Assembly (NCBI GenBank): GCA_007859835.1
Contig: SJPJ01000002.1
Coordinates: 266,744 to 330,743, forward strand
Direction of reading: 5' to 3'
DNA: 64,000 bases
Origin: Novipirellula herctigrandis
GTDB lineage: Bacteria; Planctomycetota; Planctomycetia; Pirellulales; Pirellulaceae
The position numbers were made by a program, and so were the translations under genes. Below are positions 56,012-64,000 of this stretch, piece after piece. The notes under the pieces are model-generated. The model did not search any database and was not told the DNA's origin. It saw only the letters and a program-made list of their open reading frames with translations. Position 1 is the stretch's first letter. The number at the start of each line of letters is the position of its first letter.

Positions 56012-56039
56012 GCACGCTTGGCTTTCGAGCCTAGCGTGC
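56012..56039 (+). terminator. UUCG hairpin at the end of cpaF-tadB-tadC
   Basis: A 12-position stem (56012-56023 with 56028-56039, one mismatch) is closed by a TTCG tetraloop. There is no T-tract, so it may be a Rho-dependent end or an RNA-stabilising hairpin rather than a simple terminator. Confidence 0.55.
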
Positions 56040-56197
56040 CGCTGCAACCGATTCCGATACTTAAGCTTGACAACGCCACTTTACGCGACATGTGGCGTGT
56101 CTGTTTTAGAAAGAGTAACCTCCGAGCGCAAGCACATGATTCCGCCGTTTTGATCAACGATCGAACCGCGTGCGAGTGAATTGCGGCTCCGCAAAAC

Positions 56198-56500
56198 CTA
56201 CATATACTCCGCCACTGGAAGGACAAGGATTTTGCCGTCGCCGATGCGGCCCGTCCGCGTAACGGAGACAATTTTTTTGAGAATTTCTTCACAGCGTGAA
56301 TCGTCAACCCACATTGTGATTTCGACTTTGGGTACGAAGGCTTGCGAGTACTCGGTCTCTTGATATTCGTCCAAGTAACTCTTCTGGCGGCCGTAGCCTT
56401 TCACCTCCATCACACTCAGCGCCTCCAGCGGCGCACGGCGGAGACTGGCAAGCAACTGTTCAGCCAAATGCGGACGGACAGTAGTGATTATTTGTTTCAC
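56198..56500 (-). CDS. P-II family nitrogen regulator
   Basis: 100 residues with a GTG start. 'VMEVKGYGRQKS' (ATP-loop Gln/Lys), T-loop 'EYQETEYSQAFVPKVEI' with the Tyr that is uridylylated in GlnB, and B-loop 'TGRIGDGKI' are conserved. It ends about ten residues short of typical GlnB/GlnK, so the C-terminal Arg pair of the ATP site is missing. No amtB, glnA or glnD is adjacent; its target is unknown. Confidence 0.85.
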   Translation of the reverse strand: MKQIITTVRPHLAEQLLASLRRAPLEALSVMEVKGYGRQKSYLDEYQETEYSQAFVPKVEITMWVDDSRCEEILKKIVSVTRTGRIGDGKILVLPVAEYM

Positions 56501-56696
56501 GTGCTGAAAGCGTCTTTCGTGGAAGAGTAAAGCGAAAACCGACCTTTATCGTACACTGTGACGACAAATGCGGGCAATCATGCCACGTCGGCCGATTTTC
56601 GACGCCTACTTCCCTTGTCGGTTGGCCCTATAATCAACATACGTAGTGGGACAACGCCATTTTGCGACCCTTCCATCAATTTCAACGGGAACGACC

Positions 56697-58940
56697 ATGT
56701 CTGATTATTTGAGCATGAGCGCCCTCCACCATCAGCCGCTTGGGAAATCGATCGCTTTGCGATTTGCCTTGGCATGGATATGTTTCGCCACCATCTCGGG
56801 CGTGCTTTCCGCTCAAGACATCACAGCTGAAAAAGTCGACGGCATCAAAGTCGGCTATCTTATCGATATGCCCATGCCCCTTACCTCCAATGGGGCAGCC
56901 GATTTGATGGCCCAACTCGGTCGTTTAGCCCAGTCCGCCAATGACGATTCGCGGCTGACCGTCGTGCTTCGTTATCACGACTCAACCGATTCGTTAGGGA
57001 GGACTCCCTTCGAAGACGCGCTTCGGCTTGCTCGTGCGATCACCGGTCCGGACCTGCGCCGCATCCGAGTCGTATCGTGGGTCGAAGGAACCGTTAACGG
57101 CCATTTGACGCTTCCAATTTTGGCGTCTGATTTGTTGGTGGTTGCCCCTACAGCTGTGATCGCGGATGCAACCAAAGACGAATCGGCCGCGGACGAGACG
57201 ATCGAAGTGAGTTATCGATCCGTTGCCGCCCGTCGTGGGCTGTTCCCCCCCGAGGTCGTTTCGGCTTTGGTGGATCCAGGACTCGAGTTGGCGAAGGTTG
57301 CCAAAATCGACGGTGGCGAAGTCTTTGCCACGGGAAACGACTTGGACAAACTGCGTTCGACCGGCCAAATCACCAGCGAATCGATTTGGTCTTCCGCGAA
57401 CGTCCCGCTGCGAATCGATGCAAACCAGTTGCGTTCGTCTCGAATTGCTGCCGGAATCGTAGGCTCGAAAGAAAAAGTTGCGGAGCTGCTTGATTTGGCT
57501 TCGCTCAACCCGATAGACCACAGCACCAAGTCGGGCGAGCCCAAAGGAGTGCTACTCGAAATGGTCGGATCGATTACCGATAGCCGATCGCGTCGGTGGC
57601 AAAGCAATCTTCGTGGCACAATTGAAGCGGGCGATATCAATACTTGGGTGATCGCGATCGATTCGCCGGGAGGTAGCCTTGGCCAAAGTGTAACGCTTGC
57701 GGATTGGTTCGCAAATCCCGACCCTCCGCTGCATACGGTTGCCGGTTTCATTCAAGCCGAAGCTCGAGGCGACGCGGCGCTGTTCGCCGTTGCTTGTCGG
57801 CCGCTTTTCATGAGTCCAAGCGGACGACTCGGTGGCCCAGGTGCCGAAGCGATCGATTCAGCCGCAGTGATGCAAAACGATGAGCTCATCGAAGAAATTG
57901 CTCGAAATGCAAAACGCCCCGCCGCGTTGATTCGCGGATTGCTCGATCCGAGTCTGGAGGTATACCGTTATACGAGCCGAAAAACAGGCCGTGTCCGATA
58001 TGCAACCGAAGAGGATTTGATTCGCGGCGTTGAGGATCCGGTTGCTGAACGCGAGCGGTGGCAACGAGGGGAATTGATCGAATTAGCCGAGGGACTGAGT
58101 GCATCCGAAGCGATCGCCTTTGGGCTCGCCGAGGGCGAGTCGCCGTCGGTCGATGATGTTTCTCGGCGGGCGGGATTGACGGGGACACCACCGCTCGTGA
58201 CTGACCGCGGAATGATCCGATGGGTCGAAAGTTTGGGGCGAAATCACGCCTTAGCGTTCTTCCTCCTTTTCATTGGATTTGCCGCACTGTCGACCGAAGC
58301 AAATGCACCGGGATTGGGGCTGCCCGGGTTTGTCGCCATCGTCTGTTTTGGAATGTACTTTTGGATCAAATTTCTCGCCGGCACTGCCGAGTGGCTGGAG
58401 TTGTTGGCGTTCGCGATTGGGTTGATTTGTATCGCGATCGAGGTCTTTGTGATTCCTGGATTTGGAGTATTCGGCATCGGCGGTTTAGCATTAACGGTGC
58501 TTGGTGTCGTATTGATGAGCCAGACATTTGTGATTCCTCGAAATGTCTATCAAATCGAAGTGCTAACGCATAGCATTTGGGCGGCAATTGCAAGCGCCTT
58601 CGGGTTGATAGCCGGTTTCGTTCTGTTTCGGACGATGATGCCACACATTCCGGTACTCAGTGGTTTGGCGATGGAGACCCCCGATTCCGCCGCAGTCAAC
58701 GAGGCCGAGAAGTTGGCTGACTACTCGCACCTGTACGGACAAACGGGCATCACAACGACGCCGCTTCGACCATCAGGAAAGGCAAAATTCGGCGATGCGA
58801 TCGTACAAGTGATCAGCGACGGCACCGCGGTCGGTGGCGGCGAACGGGTGCGTGTGAGCGAAGTTCATGGAACTCGAGTGGTTGTCGAGGGCCTCGACGA
58901 GGTGGCTGATGAACGTGCACCAGAGGCGACGGAAAGCTAA
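56697..58940 (+). CDS. Long NfeD protein with Clp-like (probably inactive) serine-protease domain
   Basis: 747 residues from the ATG at 56697. The order is a signal/membrane segment near residues 20-40, two ClpP/crotonase-like sections, five or so membrane helices (about 540-670) and a C-terminal NfeD OB fold. In the region 'EARGDAALFAVACRPLFMSP' the position expected for the nucleophilic Ser (as in ASAGA) is Gly, which suggests loss of proteolysis. NfeD proteins work with flotillin-like FloA, encoded two genes downstream. The stop overlaps the next start (TAATG). Confidence 0.8.
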   Translation: MSDYLSMSALHHQPLGKSIALRFALAWICFATISGVLSAQDITAEKVDGIKVGYLIDMPMPLTSNGAADLMAQLGRLAQSANDDSRLTVVLRYHDSTDSLGRTPFEDALRLARAITGPDLRRIRVVSWVEGTVNGHLTLPILASDLLVVAPTAVIADATKDESAADETIEVSYRSVAARRGLFPPEVVSALVDPGLELAKVAKIDGGEVFATGNDLDKLRSTGQITSESIWSSANVPLRIDANQLRSSRIAAGIVGSKEKVAELLDLASLNPIDHSTKSGEPKGVLLEMVGSITDSRSRRWQSNLRGTIEAGDINTWVIAIDSPGGSLGQSVTLADWFANPDPPLHTVAGFIQAEARGDAALFAVACRPLFMSPSGRLGGPGAEAIDSAAVMQNDELIEEIARNAKRPAALIRGLLDPSLEVYRYTSRKTGRVRYATEEDLIRGVEDPVAERERWQRGELIELAEGLSASEAIAFGLAEGESPSVDDVSRRAGLTGTPPLVTDRGMIRWVESLGRNHALAFFLLFIGFAALSTEANAPGLGLPGFVAIVCFGMYFWIKFLAGTAEWLELLAFAIGLICIAIEVFVIPGFGVFGIGGLALTVLGVVLMSQTFVIPRNVYQIEVLTHSIWAAIASAFGLIAGFVLFRTMMPHIPVLSGLAMETPDSAAVNEAEKLADYSHLYGQTGITTTPLRPSGKAKFGDAIVQVISDGTAVGGGERVRVSEVHGTRVVVEGLDEVADERAPEATES

Positions 58941-59554
58941 TGCCACTTTATTATGCGTACGGATTGCTGTTACTTTTCTACTTTCTGCTGGTGCTCGAGT
59001 TTTTTGTCCCCAGCGGTGGTCTGGTTGGCGTTGGGGCCGTCATCGTGGTATTCGGGGCATTGGTGATTGCGTTTTCTCATAGCTTCACAGCTGGATTGAC
59101 CCTCTTGTTGGTTGTCGCTGCGACAACCCCTATCGTTTTCATCGGAGCAATCCGGGCTTGGCCGCATACGCCATTTGGTCGGCGGATTCTGAATCGCCGC
59201 CCAGGGCAAACCGACTCCAATAAGTCAAATCGTAAGCTAGCCGATGGAACGCGTCTTGATGAATTGGCTGGACGGATCGGAACAGCAAAAACCAATCTAC
59301 TGCCAAGCGGTTTGGTCAGCCTCGATTCCGTTCGTGTCGATGCGGTAAGCCAGGGAATGCCAATCGACGCGGGAACTCGCGTTATCGTCACCAAAGTCGA
59401 GGCAGGCAAAATCCATGTCCGACCTGTTACGCCGGATGAAGAGCTGGCCGAAAATCAGACCAAGCAACAGCCCGCGACTCCCATTTCCCCCGAATCGCTC
59501 GAAAGTCCGCCTGAATCATTTGATTTTGATACATCGCAATTGGATTCGAACTAG
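58940..59554 (+). CDS. Short NfeD-family membrane protein
   Basis: 204 residues with two or three membrane helices (about 5-25, 30-70) and a C-terminal OB-like domain ('LDELAGRIGTAKTNLLPSGL', 'IDAGTRVIVTKVEAGKIHVR'). The start overlaps the long NfeD stop by 1 nt. It lies between the long NfeD and FloA, as in bacterial NfeD-FloA clusters. Confidence 0.83.
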   Translation: MPLYYAYGLLLLFYFLLVLEFFVPSGGLVGVGAVIVVFGALVIAFSHSFTAGLTLLLVVAATTPIVFIGAIRAWPHTPFGRRILNRRPGQTDSNKSNRKLADGTRLDELAGRIGTAKTNLLPSGLVSLDSVRVDAVSQGMPIDAGTRVIVTKVEAGKIHVRPVTPDEELAENQTKQQPATPISPESLESPPESFDFDTSQLDSN

Positions 59555-59639
59555 TCGGTTGACATTGGCGCTGGAGGGCGGGACATTAGAAGGACGGTTT
59601 GCATACGATCGACACACCTCCTGATGGAACCCTCAGCCG

Positions 59640-60725
59640 ATGACGTACTTTGCTTTGATGACTCAGCAGGCTTTGATTGCCCAGCAACTGCCGAAACAGA
59701 CGATGCCACTTTTGATTGGCGCGTTGGTCGTTTTCGGTTTTCTATTGGTGATTTTGTTCATCTTCGCCAGCTATTTCGGATTGTGGATCCAATCACAACT
59801 GACCGGCGCGAACGTCACCATCTTTAACCTGCTCGGCATGACGTTCCGAAAAGTGAACGCCCGAACCATCGTCCGCAGCAAGATTATGGCTACGCAAGCG
59901 GGGCTCGATGATCCCGAGATCAGCAGCGAAGCACTGGAGGCCCATTATCTGGCCGGGGGCAACGTCCAGCAAGTCATCCGCGCGTTGATCGCAGCAAAGA
60001 AAGCCAAGACGATCTCATTGACATTCCGCGAAGCAACGGCGATCGACTTGGCAGGACGCGATGTACTTGAATCGGTCCAAACAAGCGTTTATCCAAAAGT
60101 GATTGACTGTCCACCACGAGGTGCAGTGAAACCGTCACTCGATGCGGTTGCAAAAGACGGGATTCAATTGAAAGTGAAAGCACGAGTCACCGTGCGTGCA
60201 AACTTGCAGCAATTAATCGGGGGTGCAACCGAGGAAACCATTATTGCCCGTGTTGGCGAAGGCATCGTGAGCGCAATTGGTAGTGCAGCGGACCACAAAG
60301 CTGTACTCGAGAATCCCGATGTGATCAGTAAAGCGGTTTTGGCCAAACGTCTTGATTCGCAAACAGCGTTCGAAATAGTCTCCATTGATATCGCCGATAT
60401 TGATGTTGGAGCCAACATTGGTGCTCGATTGCAGGCGGATCAAGCCGAAGCGGACACTCAAGTAGCACGGGCAAGAGCGGAAGGCAAACGAGCTTCCGCC
60501 GTGGCAGAAGAACAGGAAATGCAGGCAAAAATCGAAGAAAGCCGTGCCTCCTTGGTTCTCGCCCAAGCGTCCGTTCCCGAAGCAATGGCCGAAGCGTTTC
60601 GCAGCGGAAATTTGCACATTTTGGACTACTACAAATTGCAAAATGTGAGTGCGGATACGGAAATGCGGAAATCAATCGCTGGCAGCAGTCGGGGTGCAGT
60701 AGAAACGAATTACGACAAACCATAA
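59640..60725 (+). CDS. floA: Flotillin-like protein FloA
   Basis: 361 residues. A membrane hairpin (about 22-48) is followed by the SPFH-type domain ('[20 protein letters not shown]', '[20 protein letters not shown]') and an Ala/Glu-rich coiled coil. FloA scaffolds functional membrane microdomains. The two preceding NfeD proteins are its usual companions. Start chosen at the first ATG with the family's N-terminus. Confidence 0.92.
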   Translation: MTYFALMTQQALIAQQLPKQTMPLLIGALVVFGFLLVILFIFASYFGLWIQSQLTGANVTIFNLLGMTFRKVNARTIVRSKIMATQAGLDDPEISSEALEAHYLAGGNVQQVIRALIAAKKAKTISLTFREATAIDLAGRDVLESVQTSVYPKVIDCPPRGAVKPSLDAVAKDGIQLKVKARVTVRANLQQLIGGATEETIIARVGEGIVSAIGSAADHKAVLENPDVISKAVLAKRLDSQTAFEIVSIDIADIDVGANIGARLQADQAEADTQVARARAEGKRASAVAEEQEMQAKIEESRASLVLAQASVPEAMAEAFRSGNLHILDYYKLQNVSADTEMRKSIAGSSRGAVETNYDKP

Positions 60726-60737
60726 CGCGAGTAATCG

Positions 60738-61241
60738 ATGTCAGGTGACTTAGAAGACTTTCTGCGTCGAGCGGCGCAGCGGCGACAAGCCAAAGCAGGC
60801 CAAGCCAAAGCAGGCCAAGGTAACGCAGGCCAAGCAAAACCAGCGGGTGCAAGTCGACAGCGAGCAACTCAGCAGCCACCCCCTGCAAAGTCGACGCGTC
60901 AACGCCCCGAATACAGTAACAGCCGTTCAGAGCGGCTCGTACGCCCAGTCGAAGAAGAAATCGTTGTCGCCGAGATCGTCGAGGACGTTGATAGTGAATG
61001 GCAACAACGTCGCCGCCGAATTGAAGAAGCAAAGCGAGCCGCTAAGCAAGCGCAAGCCGAAGTCGGTCGACAGGTTTCCAAGCTGAAAAAGAAATCGACT
61101 GATCAGACCCCCGTGCCGGTATCGCCATTAGGCACCGGACATGCGATCGACGATTTGTTGAACCTGATACATCGCCCCGGTGGCATGCAGCAAGCAATCT
61201 TGCTGCGTGAGATCTTAGACCGGCCTGAGCATCGTTGGTAG
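60738..61241 (+). CDS. Hypothetical protein in the NfeD-FloA operon
   Basis: 167 residues, 12 nt after floA. The N-terminus is Ala/Gln/Lys-rich with AKAGQ repeats from a 15-bp DNA repeat. A basic helical middle (about 85-120) precedes a short conserved-looking C-terminus 'IDDLLNLIHRPGGMQQAIL'. Unknown function; its position suggests a link to FloA membrane domains. There is no signal peptide. Confidence 0.65.
   Translation: MSGDLEDFLRRAAQRRQAKAGQAKAGQGNAGQAKPAGASRQRATQQPPPAKSTRQRPEYSNSRSERLVRPVEEEIVVAEIVEDVDSEWQQRRRRIEEAKRAAKQAQAEVGRQVSKLKKKSTDQTPVPVSPLGTGHAIDDLLNLIHRPGGMQQAILLREILDRPEHRW
60786..60830. repeat. 15-bp in-frame tandem repeat (AKAGQ)
   Basis: CAAGCCAAAGCAGGC is present twice exactly and once imperfectly; degenerate copies follow. 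It lies at the N-terminus of the gene after floA. Confidence 0.85.
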
Positions 61242-61288
61242 CGGCCGGTTCGATTGAATTGGATCCGTTTTTTGAACCCGGTCACTTC

Positions 61289-61321
61289 GATCAATCCGAT
61301 CCATCGATCGGATTGATCTTT
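61289..61321. terminator. Perfect 13-bp hairpin between convergent genes
   Basis: A stem of 13 bp without mismatch (61289-61301 with 61306-61318, loop CATC) is followed by TTT on the plus strand. Between convergent genes it is likely a bidirectional terminator, though the T-tracts are short. Confidence 0.65.
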
Positions 61322-61339
61322 CGTAGTATCGACCGACTG

Positions 61340-64000
61340 CTAAAGCGTTCCGCCACCACCAGCTGCACCGCCACCACCGCCGAAGCCGCCACCGCCTAGA
61401 CCTCCGCCACCTCCACCGCCTGGGGTTGTTGTTCCTTCGCCAGATACGAAGTTAAACGTACTGACGTCCCCAATCTGTGAGAAGAACGGAGTCGGTGAAA
61501 TCCGAACATACCGCCGATCGGCCGAAATGATGGCCAGCGTCATCAACATTGCACCTTCGGGAATCGTCGTGATCTCAGGCTGGAAACCAACTGCACCGCG
61601 TCGGAAATTCCCTTGGTTCACAGCACCGCCGGTCAATCCTCCGGTACTTCCACCGGTCAAAGCCTGAATGTCTCGGTAAAGATCACTTAGGACCTCTGCC
61701 GAGTTCCCTTGCCCAGGCAAACCCCCGAATTGACCTAACATGTCGCGGTTGATGCCGCGTTGTTCCTTGCGAAGGCTTTCCAATTGAGCTGCTGCGATTT
61801 CGCCTTGTCGCTGACCGTCTTTGACTTCGAACACAACGAGCGCGTCCTTGTCGCCTACCGGGATTTCTTCGCGGATATAGCGTTGGCTCATACGTCCGAC
61901 ATCCGTGACGATTTCCACGGTTGCTTGACCCGTGGACACTTGGCCCCATACACGCCGAATCAGCAGACGGTATTTTCCGGTGAACCCTTGCGGACAGACG
62001 TAAGTTTCCGAAACCATTCCGACTTCGTCATCACCATGACCTGGGAAGGCGTCGCCCATCAGCGTGCCACCACCGGCCGATAAGGGGGAATCCATCGAGC
62101 AAACGGTCCCCGATGGTTCCTCAACGGCTAAGTCCAAATCGGCATCCCCCGTCCATGAAACACGAACCAAGACGTCGTGCGAAGAAGCGAGGCGTAACGC
62201 ATCACCAAATTTCTTGGCATCTTCGGTCCGACCTTCGGCAACGAGCTCACTGTGTGTGGCACGCGCGGTCAATCGAGCGTCTTCGACGATGGCTTGCAAT
62301 TTTTCAGGCCACGCTTGACTTAAAACGCCACAACATGCCCACGACAAACCGTCGATATCGTTCAGTTCTTTAGCAATGCGAAGGCCCATCGAGTAGGCTT
62401 CGCGGCGATAAGGATCAACGCCCGCTACTTTCTTGCACAATTCCAAAGCGGCTGCACCACTACCAACTTCGTCGAGCCTAGCGGCAACGTGAAGTAATTC
62501 TTCGGGGAATTCGGCAAAGTCAACAGCCGATAACAACGCTCGTTCGATCTGTTCACGTGGAGCATCGGTTGCTTGTAACGCGATGGCATACGCTTGGTAC
62601 ATCCACGGTTGGCCGTGACCCGCACGCATCGCAGCCGCAATCAAATCCCGGGAATCGGCAAAGAAGCCAATCGCCACCTCACGGTCACTCGCTTCTTGAG
62701 CCCTGGAAGCTTTGATTGAATACTCACGGAGCGTCGTACGAATCCGTTGATCAAGAATCGTAAGATCTTCGGCGTTTTCGATTTTCACGGATGTAAAGAA
62801 GGCGTCCCAAGCTTGGACCTTGGTTTGCCCTTCGGTCAATTGCAAACGAATTGGCTTGATGTCGAAACGCGAAATTGTATCGACTGACTTCGCGGGTAGA
62901 TTGCTTGTCGAGCTAGCGGATTCACTGGCAGAAGCTTTGCTTTGAAGCGAAATGTCGTCAGGCACAGCAAACATACCGCCGCCCATGCCGCCGCCACCCA
63001 TGCCGCCCATGCCGCCGCCGCCCATGCCGCCCATGCCGCCGCCGCCCATGCCGCCGCCGCCCATGCCGCCACCCATGCCGCCGCCCATGCCGCCACCCAT
63101 GCCGCCGCCCATGCCGCCCATGCTCATGATTGGAATCACCAAGTCACCGACTGGATAAACCATCAATTTTGGGTTGTCCTCAGCAGCTTCTTTGGTCGTA
63201 ATCTGCATCACTTCGTCCTTGATCATGTAGGTCAGCTCATGTTCACGGAGCATCAGACGCAAGAACGAACGTAACGATACGTTTTCAAGACTAACTGTAA
63301 TGGGTTGGTCCGGAGTCAAACCGATTTCTTCGAGAGCGCGACGATCGACGACGATTGGAATATCGTGATCCGTCGATAGTTTCTGAATCGCTTCTTCCAA
63401 AGGCGTTTCAACAAAGTTCTGCGTCGTCTCATCCCCAAGACTCGCTTGGATTTTTCTTTCGCTCTCGTTGTCACCGACCAATTCAATTGCACCATATCGT
63501 TCCAAACGACGACGGCTCAATCTTTGCCAAGTTTCCGCTTCCGGATAAACGATCGGCGGATCGTCGACGAAGGGAACATGAGCTTTGAGTACCAACGACA
63601 TCGCATCGATGTAATTTCGCTCGCGAAGTTCCGTATAACGACGGTCACGTGCGTACGTTTGTAGCCAAAGTGGGAAATCGGTGAAATGACGACCTGCGAC
63701 CGAATCGCGAGTGACCGTATCACCCGCCAAACGAGCAAACGGAATCGACACTTCGCCATCCGCTTCTTCGTAACGACCTTCGTCGATCAACGCGTTCATC
63801 TGTTCCGACAGGGTTTTTAGCGTGTCTTCGTTGCGGAACGTTTCTTCGAGCAGCCGCGCGGACGCGTTCGCACCCTTGGCCATTTGTTCAAGATTCATCT
63901 GTTGATCCAAGAACTCCGCTTCCCGGCGGCTTGCAATTTGAATTGCCGAGCGAACTTGGGACATCAATTCCTGACGAGTCCCTGGATCAAGTTCGGGTTC
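61340..64000 (-). CDS. Large Gly/Met-repeat protein with secretin-N0/STN-like domain, 5' end outside the window
   Basis: At least 886 residues; the frame is still open at position 64000, so the ATGs near 63967 are internal. Residues about 200-290 resemble the STN/N0 domain of secretins and TonB receptors ('TVSLENVSLRSFLRLML'). About residues 305-345 are almost pure Gly and Met. The second half has helical repeats and beta-rich parts, and the C-terminus is Gly-rich. It is probably an exported envelope protein; the function is unknown. Confidence 0.65.
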   Translation of the reverse strand, partial: EPELDPGTRQELMSQVRSAIQIASRREAEFLDQQMNLEQMAKGANASARLLEETFRNEDTLKTLSEQMNALIDEGRYEEADGEVSIPFARLAGDTVTRDSVAGRHFTDFPLWLQTYARDRRYTELRERNYIDAMSLVLKAHVPFVDDPPIVYPEAETWQRLSRRRLERYGAIELVGDNESERKIQASLGDETTQNFVETPLEEAIQKLSTDHDIPIVVDRRALEEIGLTPDQPITVSLENVSLRSFLRLMLREHELTYMIKDEVMQITTKEAAEDNPKLMVYPVGDLVIPIMSMGGMGGGMGGGMGGGMGGGMGGGGMGGGGMGGMGGGGMGGMGGGGMGGGMFAVPDDISLQSKASASESASSTSNLPAKSVDTISRFDIKPIRLQLTEGQTKVQAWDAFFTSVKIENAEDLTILDQRIRTTLREYSIKASRAQEASDREVAIGFFADSRDLIAAAMRAGHGQPWMYQAYAIALQATDAPREQIERALLSAVDFAEFPEELLHVAARLDEVGSGAAALELCKKVAGVDPYRREAYSMGLRIAKELNDIDGLSWACCGVLSQAWPEKLQAIVEDARLTARATHSELVAEGRTEDAKKFGDALRLASSHDVLVRVSWTGDADLDLAVEEPSGTVCSMDSPLSAGGGTLMGDAFPGHGDDEVGMVSETYVCPQGFTGKYRLLIRRVWGQVSTGQATVEIVTDVGRMSQRYIREEIPVGDKDALVVFEVKDGQRQGEIAAAQLESLRKEQRGINRDMLGQFGGLPGQGNSAEVLSDLYRDIQALTGGSTGGLTGGAVNQGNFRRGAVGFQPEITTIPEGAMLMTLAIISADRRYVRISPTPFFSQIGDVSTFNFVSGEGTTTPGGGGGGGLGGGGFGGGGGAAGGGGTL
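62980..63125. repeat. Low-complexity Gly-Met coding repeat
   Basis: Irregular repeats of GCCGCC/CATGCC on the plus strand encode Met-Gly-Gly-Gly-type repeats on the minus strand. Confidence 0.9.

Overview
The window looks like a chromosomal segment of a planctomycete, most probably of the Rhodopirellula/Pirellulaceae type. This is inferred from family content, not from a marker search. The indicators are a BBP7-type outer-membrane barrel with a Gly/Cys-rich stalk, an SHD1-domain protein, a PQQ-like propeller opening with a WPQWRGP motif, a prenyltransferase-fold protein with an N-terminal membrane anchor, several MoxR/DUF58/BatA proteins, a dihydropteroate-synthase-like gene next to pabB, futalosine-pathway menaquinone genes and a NfeD/FloA cluster. 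I found no rRNA, tRNA, CRISPR array, prophage or insertion sequence. The content is core or lineage-specific chromosome rather than a mobile island.

Layout. 1-2.2 kb: the 3' end of a pilus-type N-domain/BON protein and a BBP7 barrel, closed by a strong terminator and a 20-bp tandem repeat. 2.4-5.1 kb (minus): rluA-type pseudouridine synthase, mqnA and mqnC. 5.4-8.7 kb (plus): DHPS-like, pabB and a DUF167 gene, a set that fits pterin (methanopterin-type) supply. 8.9-11.4 kb: a P-loop ATPase with an inserted membrane hairpin, a 29-residue basic protein with its own terminator, and a BON-like protein. 11.7-16.2 kb: a Mn/Zn ABC importer in which both permeases carry a DtxR/MntR-like C-terminal domain. 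16.2-22.1 kb (minus): DUF368 (PopT-type), PQQ-like propeller, GH2 glycosidase, aquaporin. 22.2-23.7 kb (plus): uppP and a LexA-like repressor. 23.9-26.9 kb (minus): a histidine kinase and an NtrC-type regulator. 27.1-29.5 kb (plus): a HEAT lipoprotein and an SHD1 protein.

29.5-40.6 kb (minus) is a six-gene unit: MoxR, DUF58, BatA-like, a Q-rich coiled-coil protein, a GATase/vWA-like membrane protein and a caspase-fold protein. All but the first junction overlap by 4 nt. A prenyltransferase-fold protein lies just upstream. 42.6-50.2 kb carries larC, bL36, a BshB1-like deacetylase, a DUF151 nuclease, panC, a metallophosphoesterase, pgi and a second moxR. 50.2-56 kb holds a secreted Pro/Ser/Tyr-rich protein and cpaF-tadB-tadC. 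56.2-61.2 kb holds a P-II protein and a two-NfeD/FloA operon. The window ends inside a large Gly/Met-repeat protein with a secretin-N0/STN-like domain.

The most interesting leads are: a LexA that keeps the serine but has Leu where the catalytic lysine should be and Ser-Gly at the cleavage site; the pair of permease-DtxR fusions; the translationally coupled MoxR operon ending in a caspase-fold protein that has no cysteine nucleophile; the tiny basic protein; and repeated in-frame 15-21 bp tandem duplications in unrelated genes.
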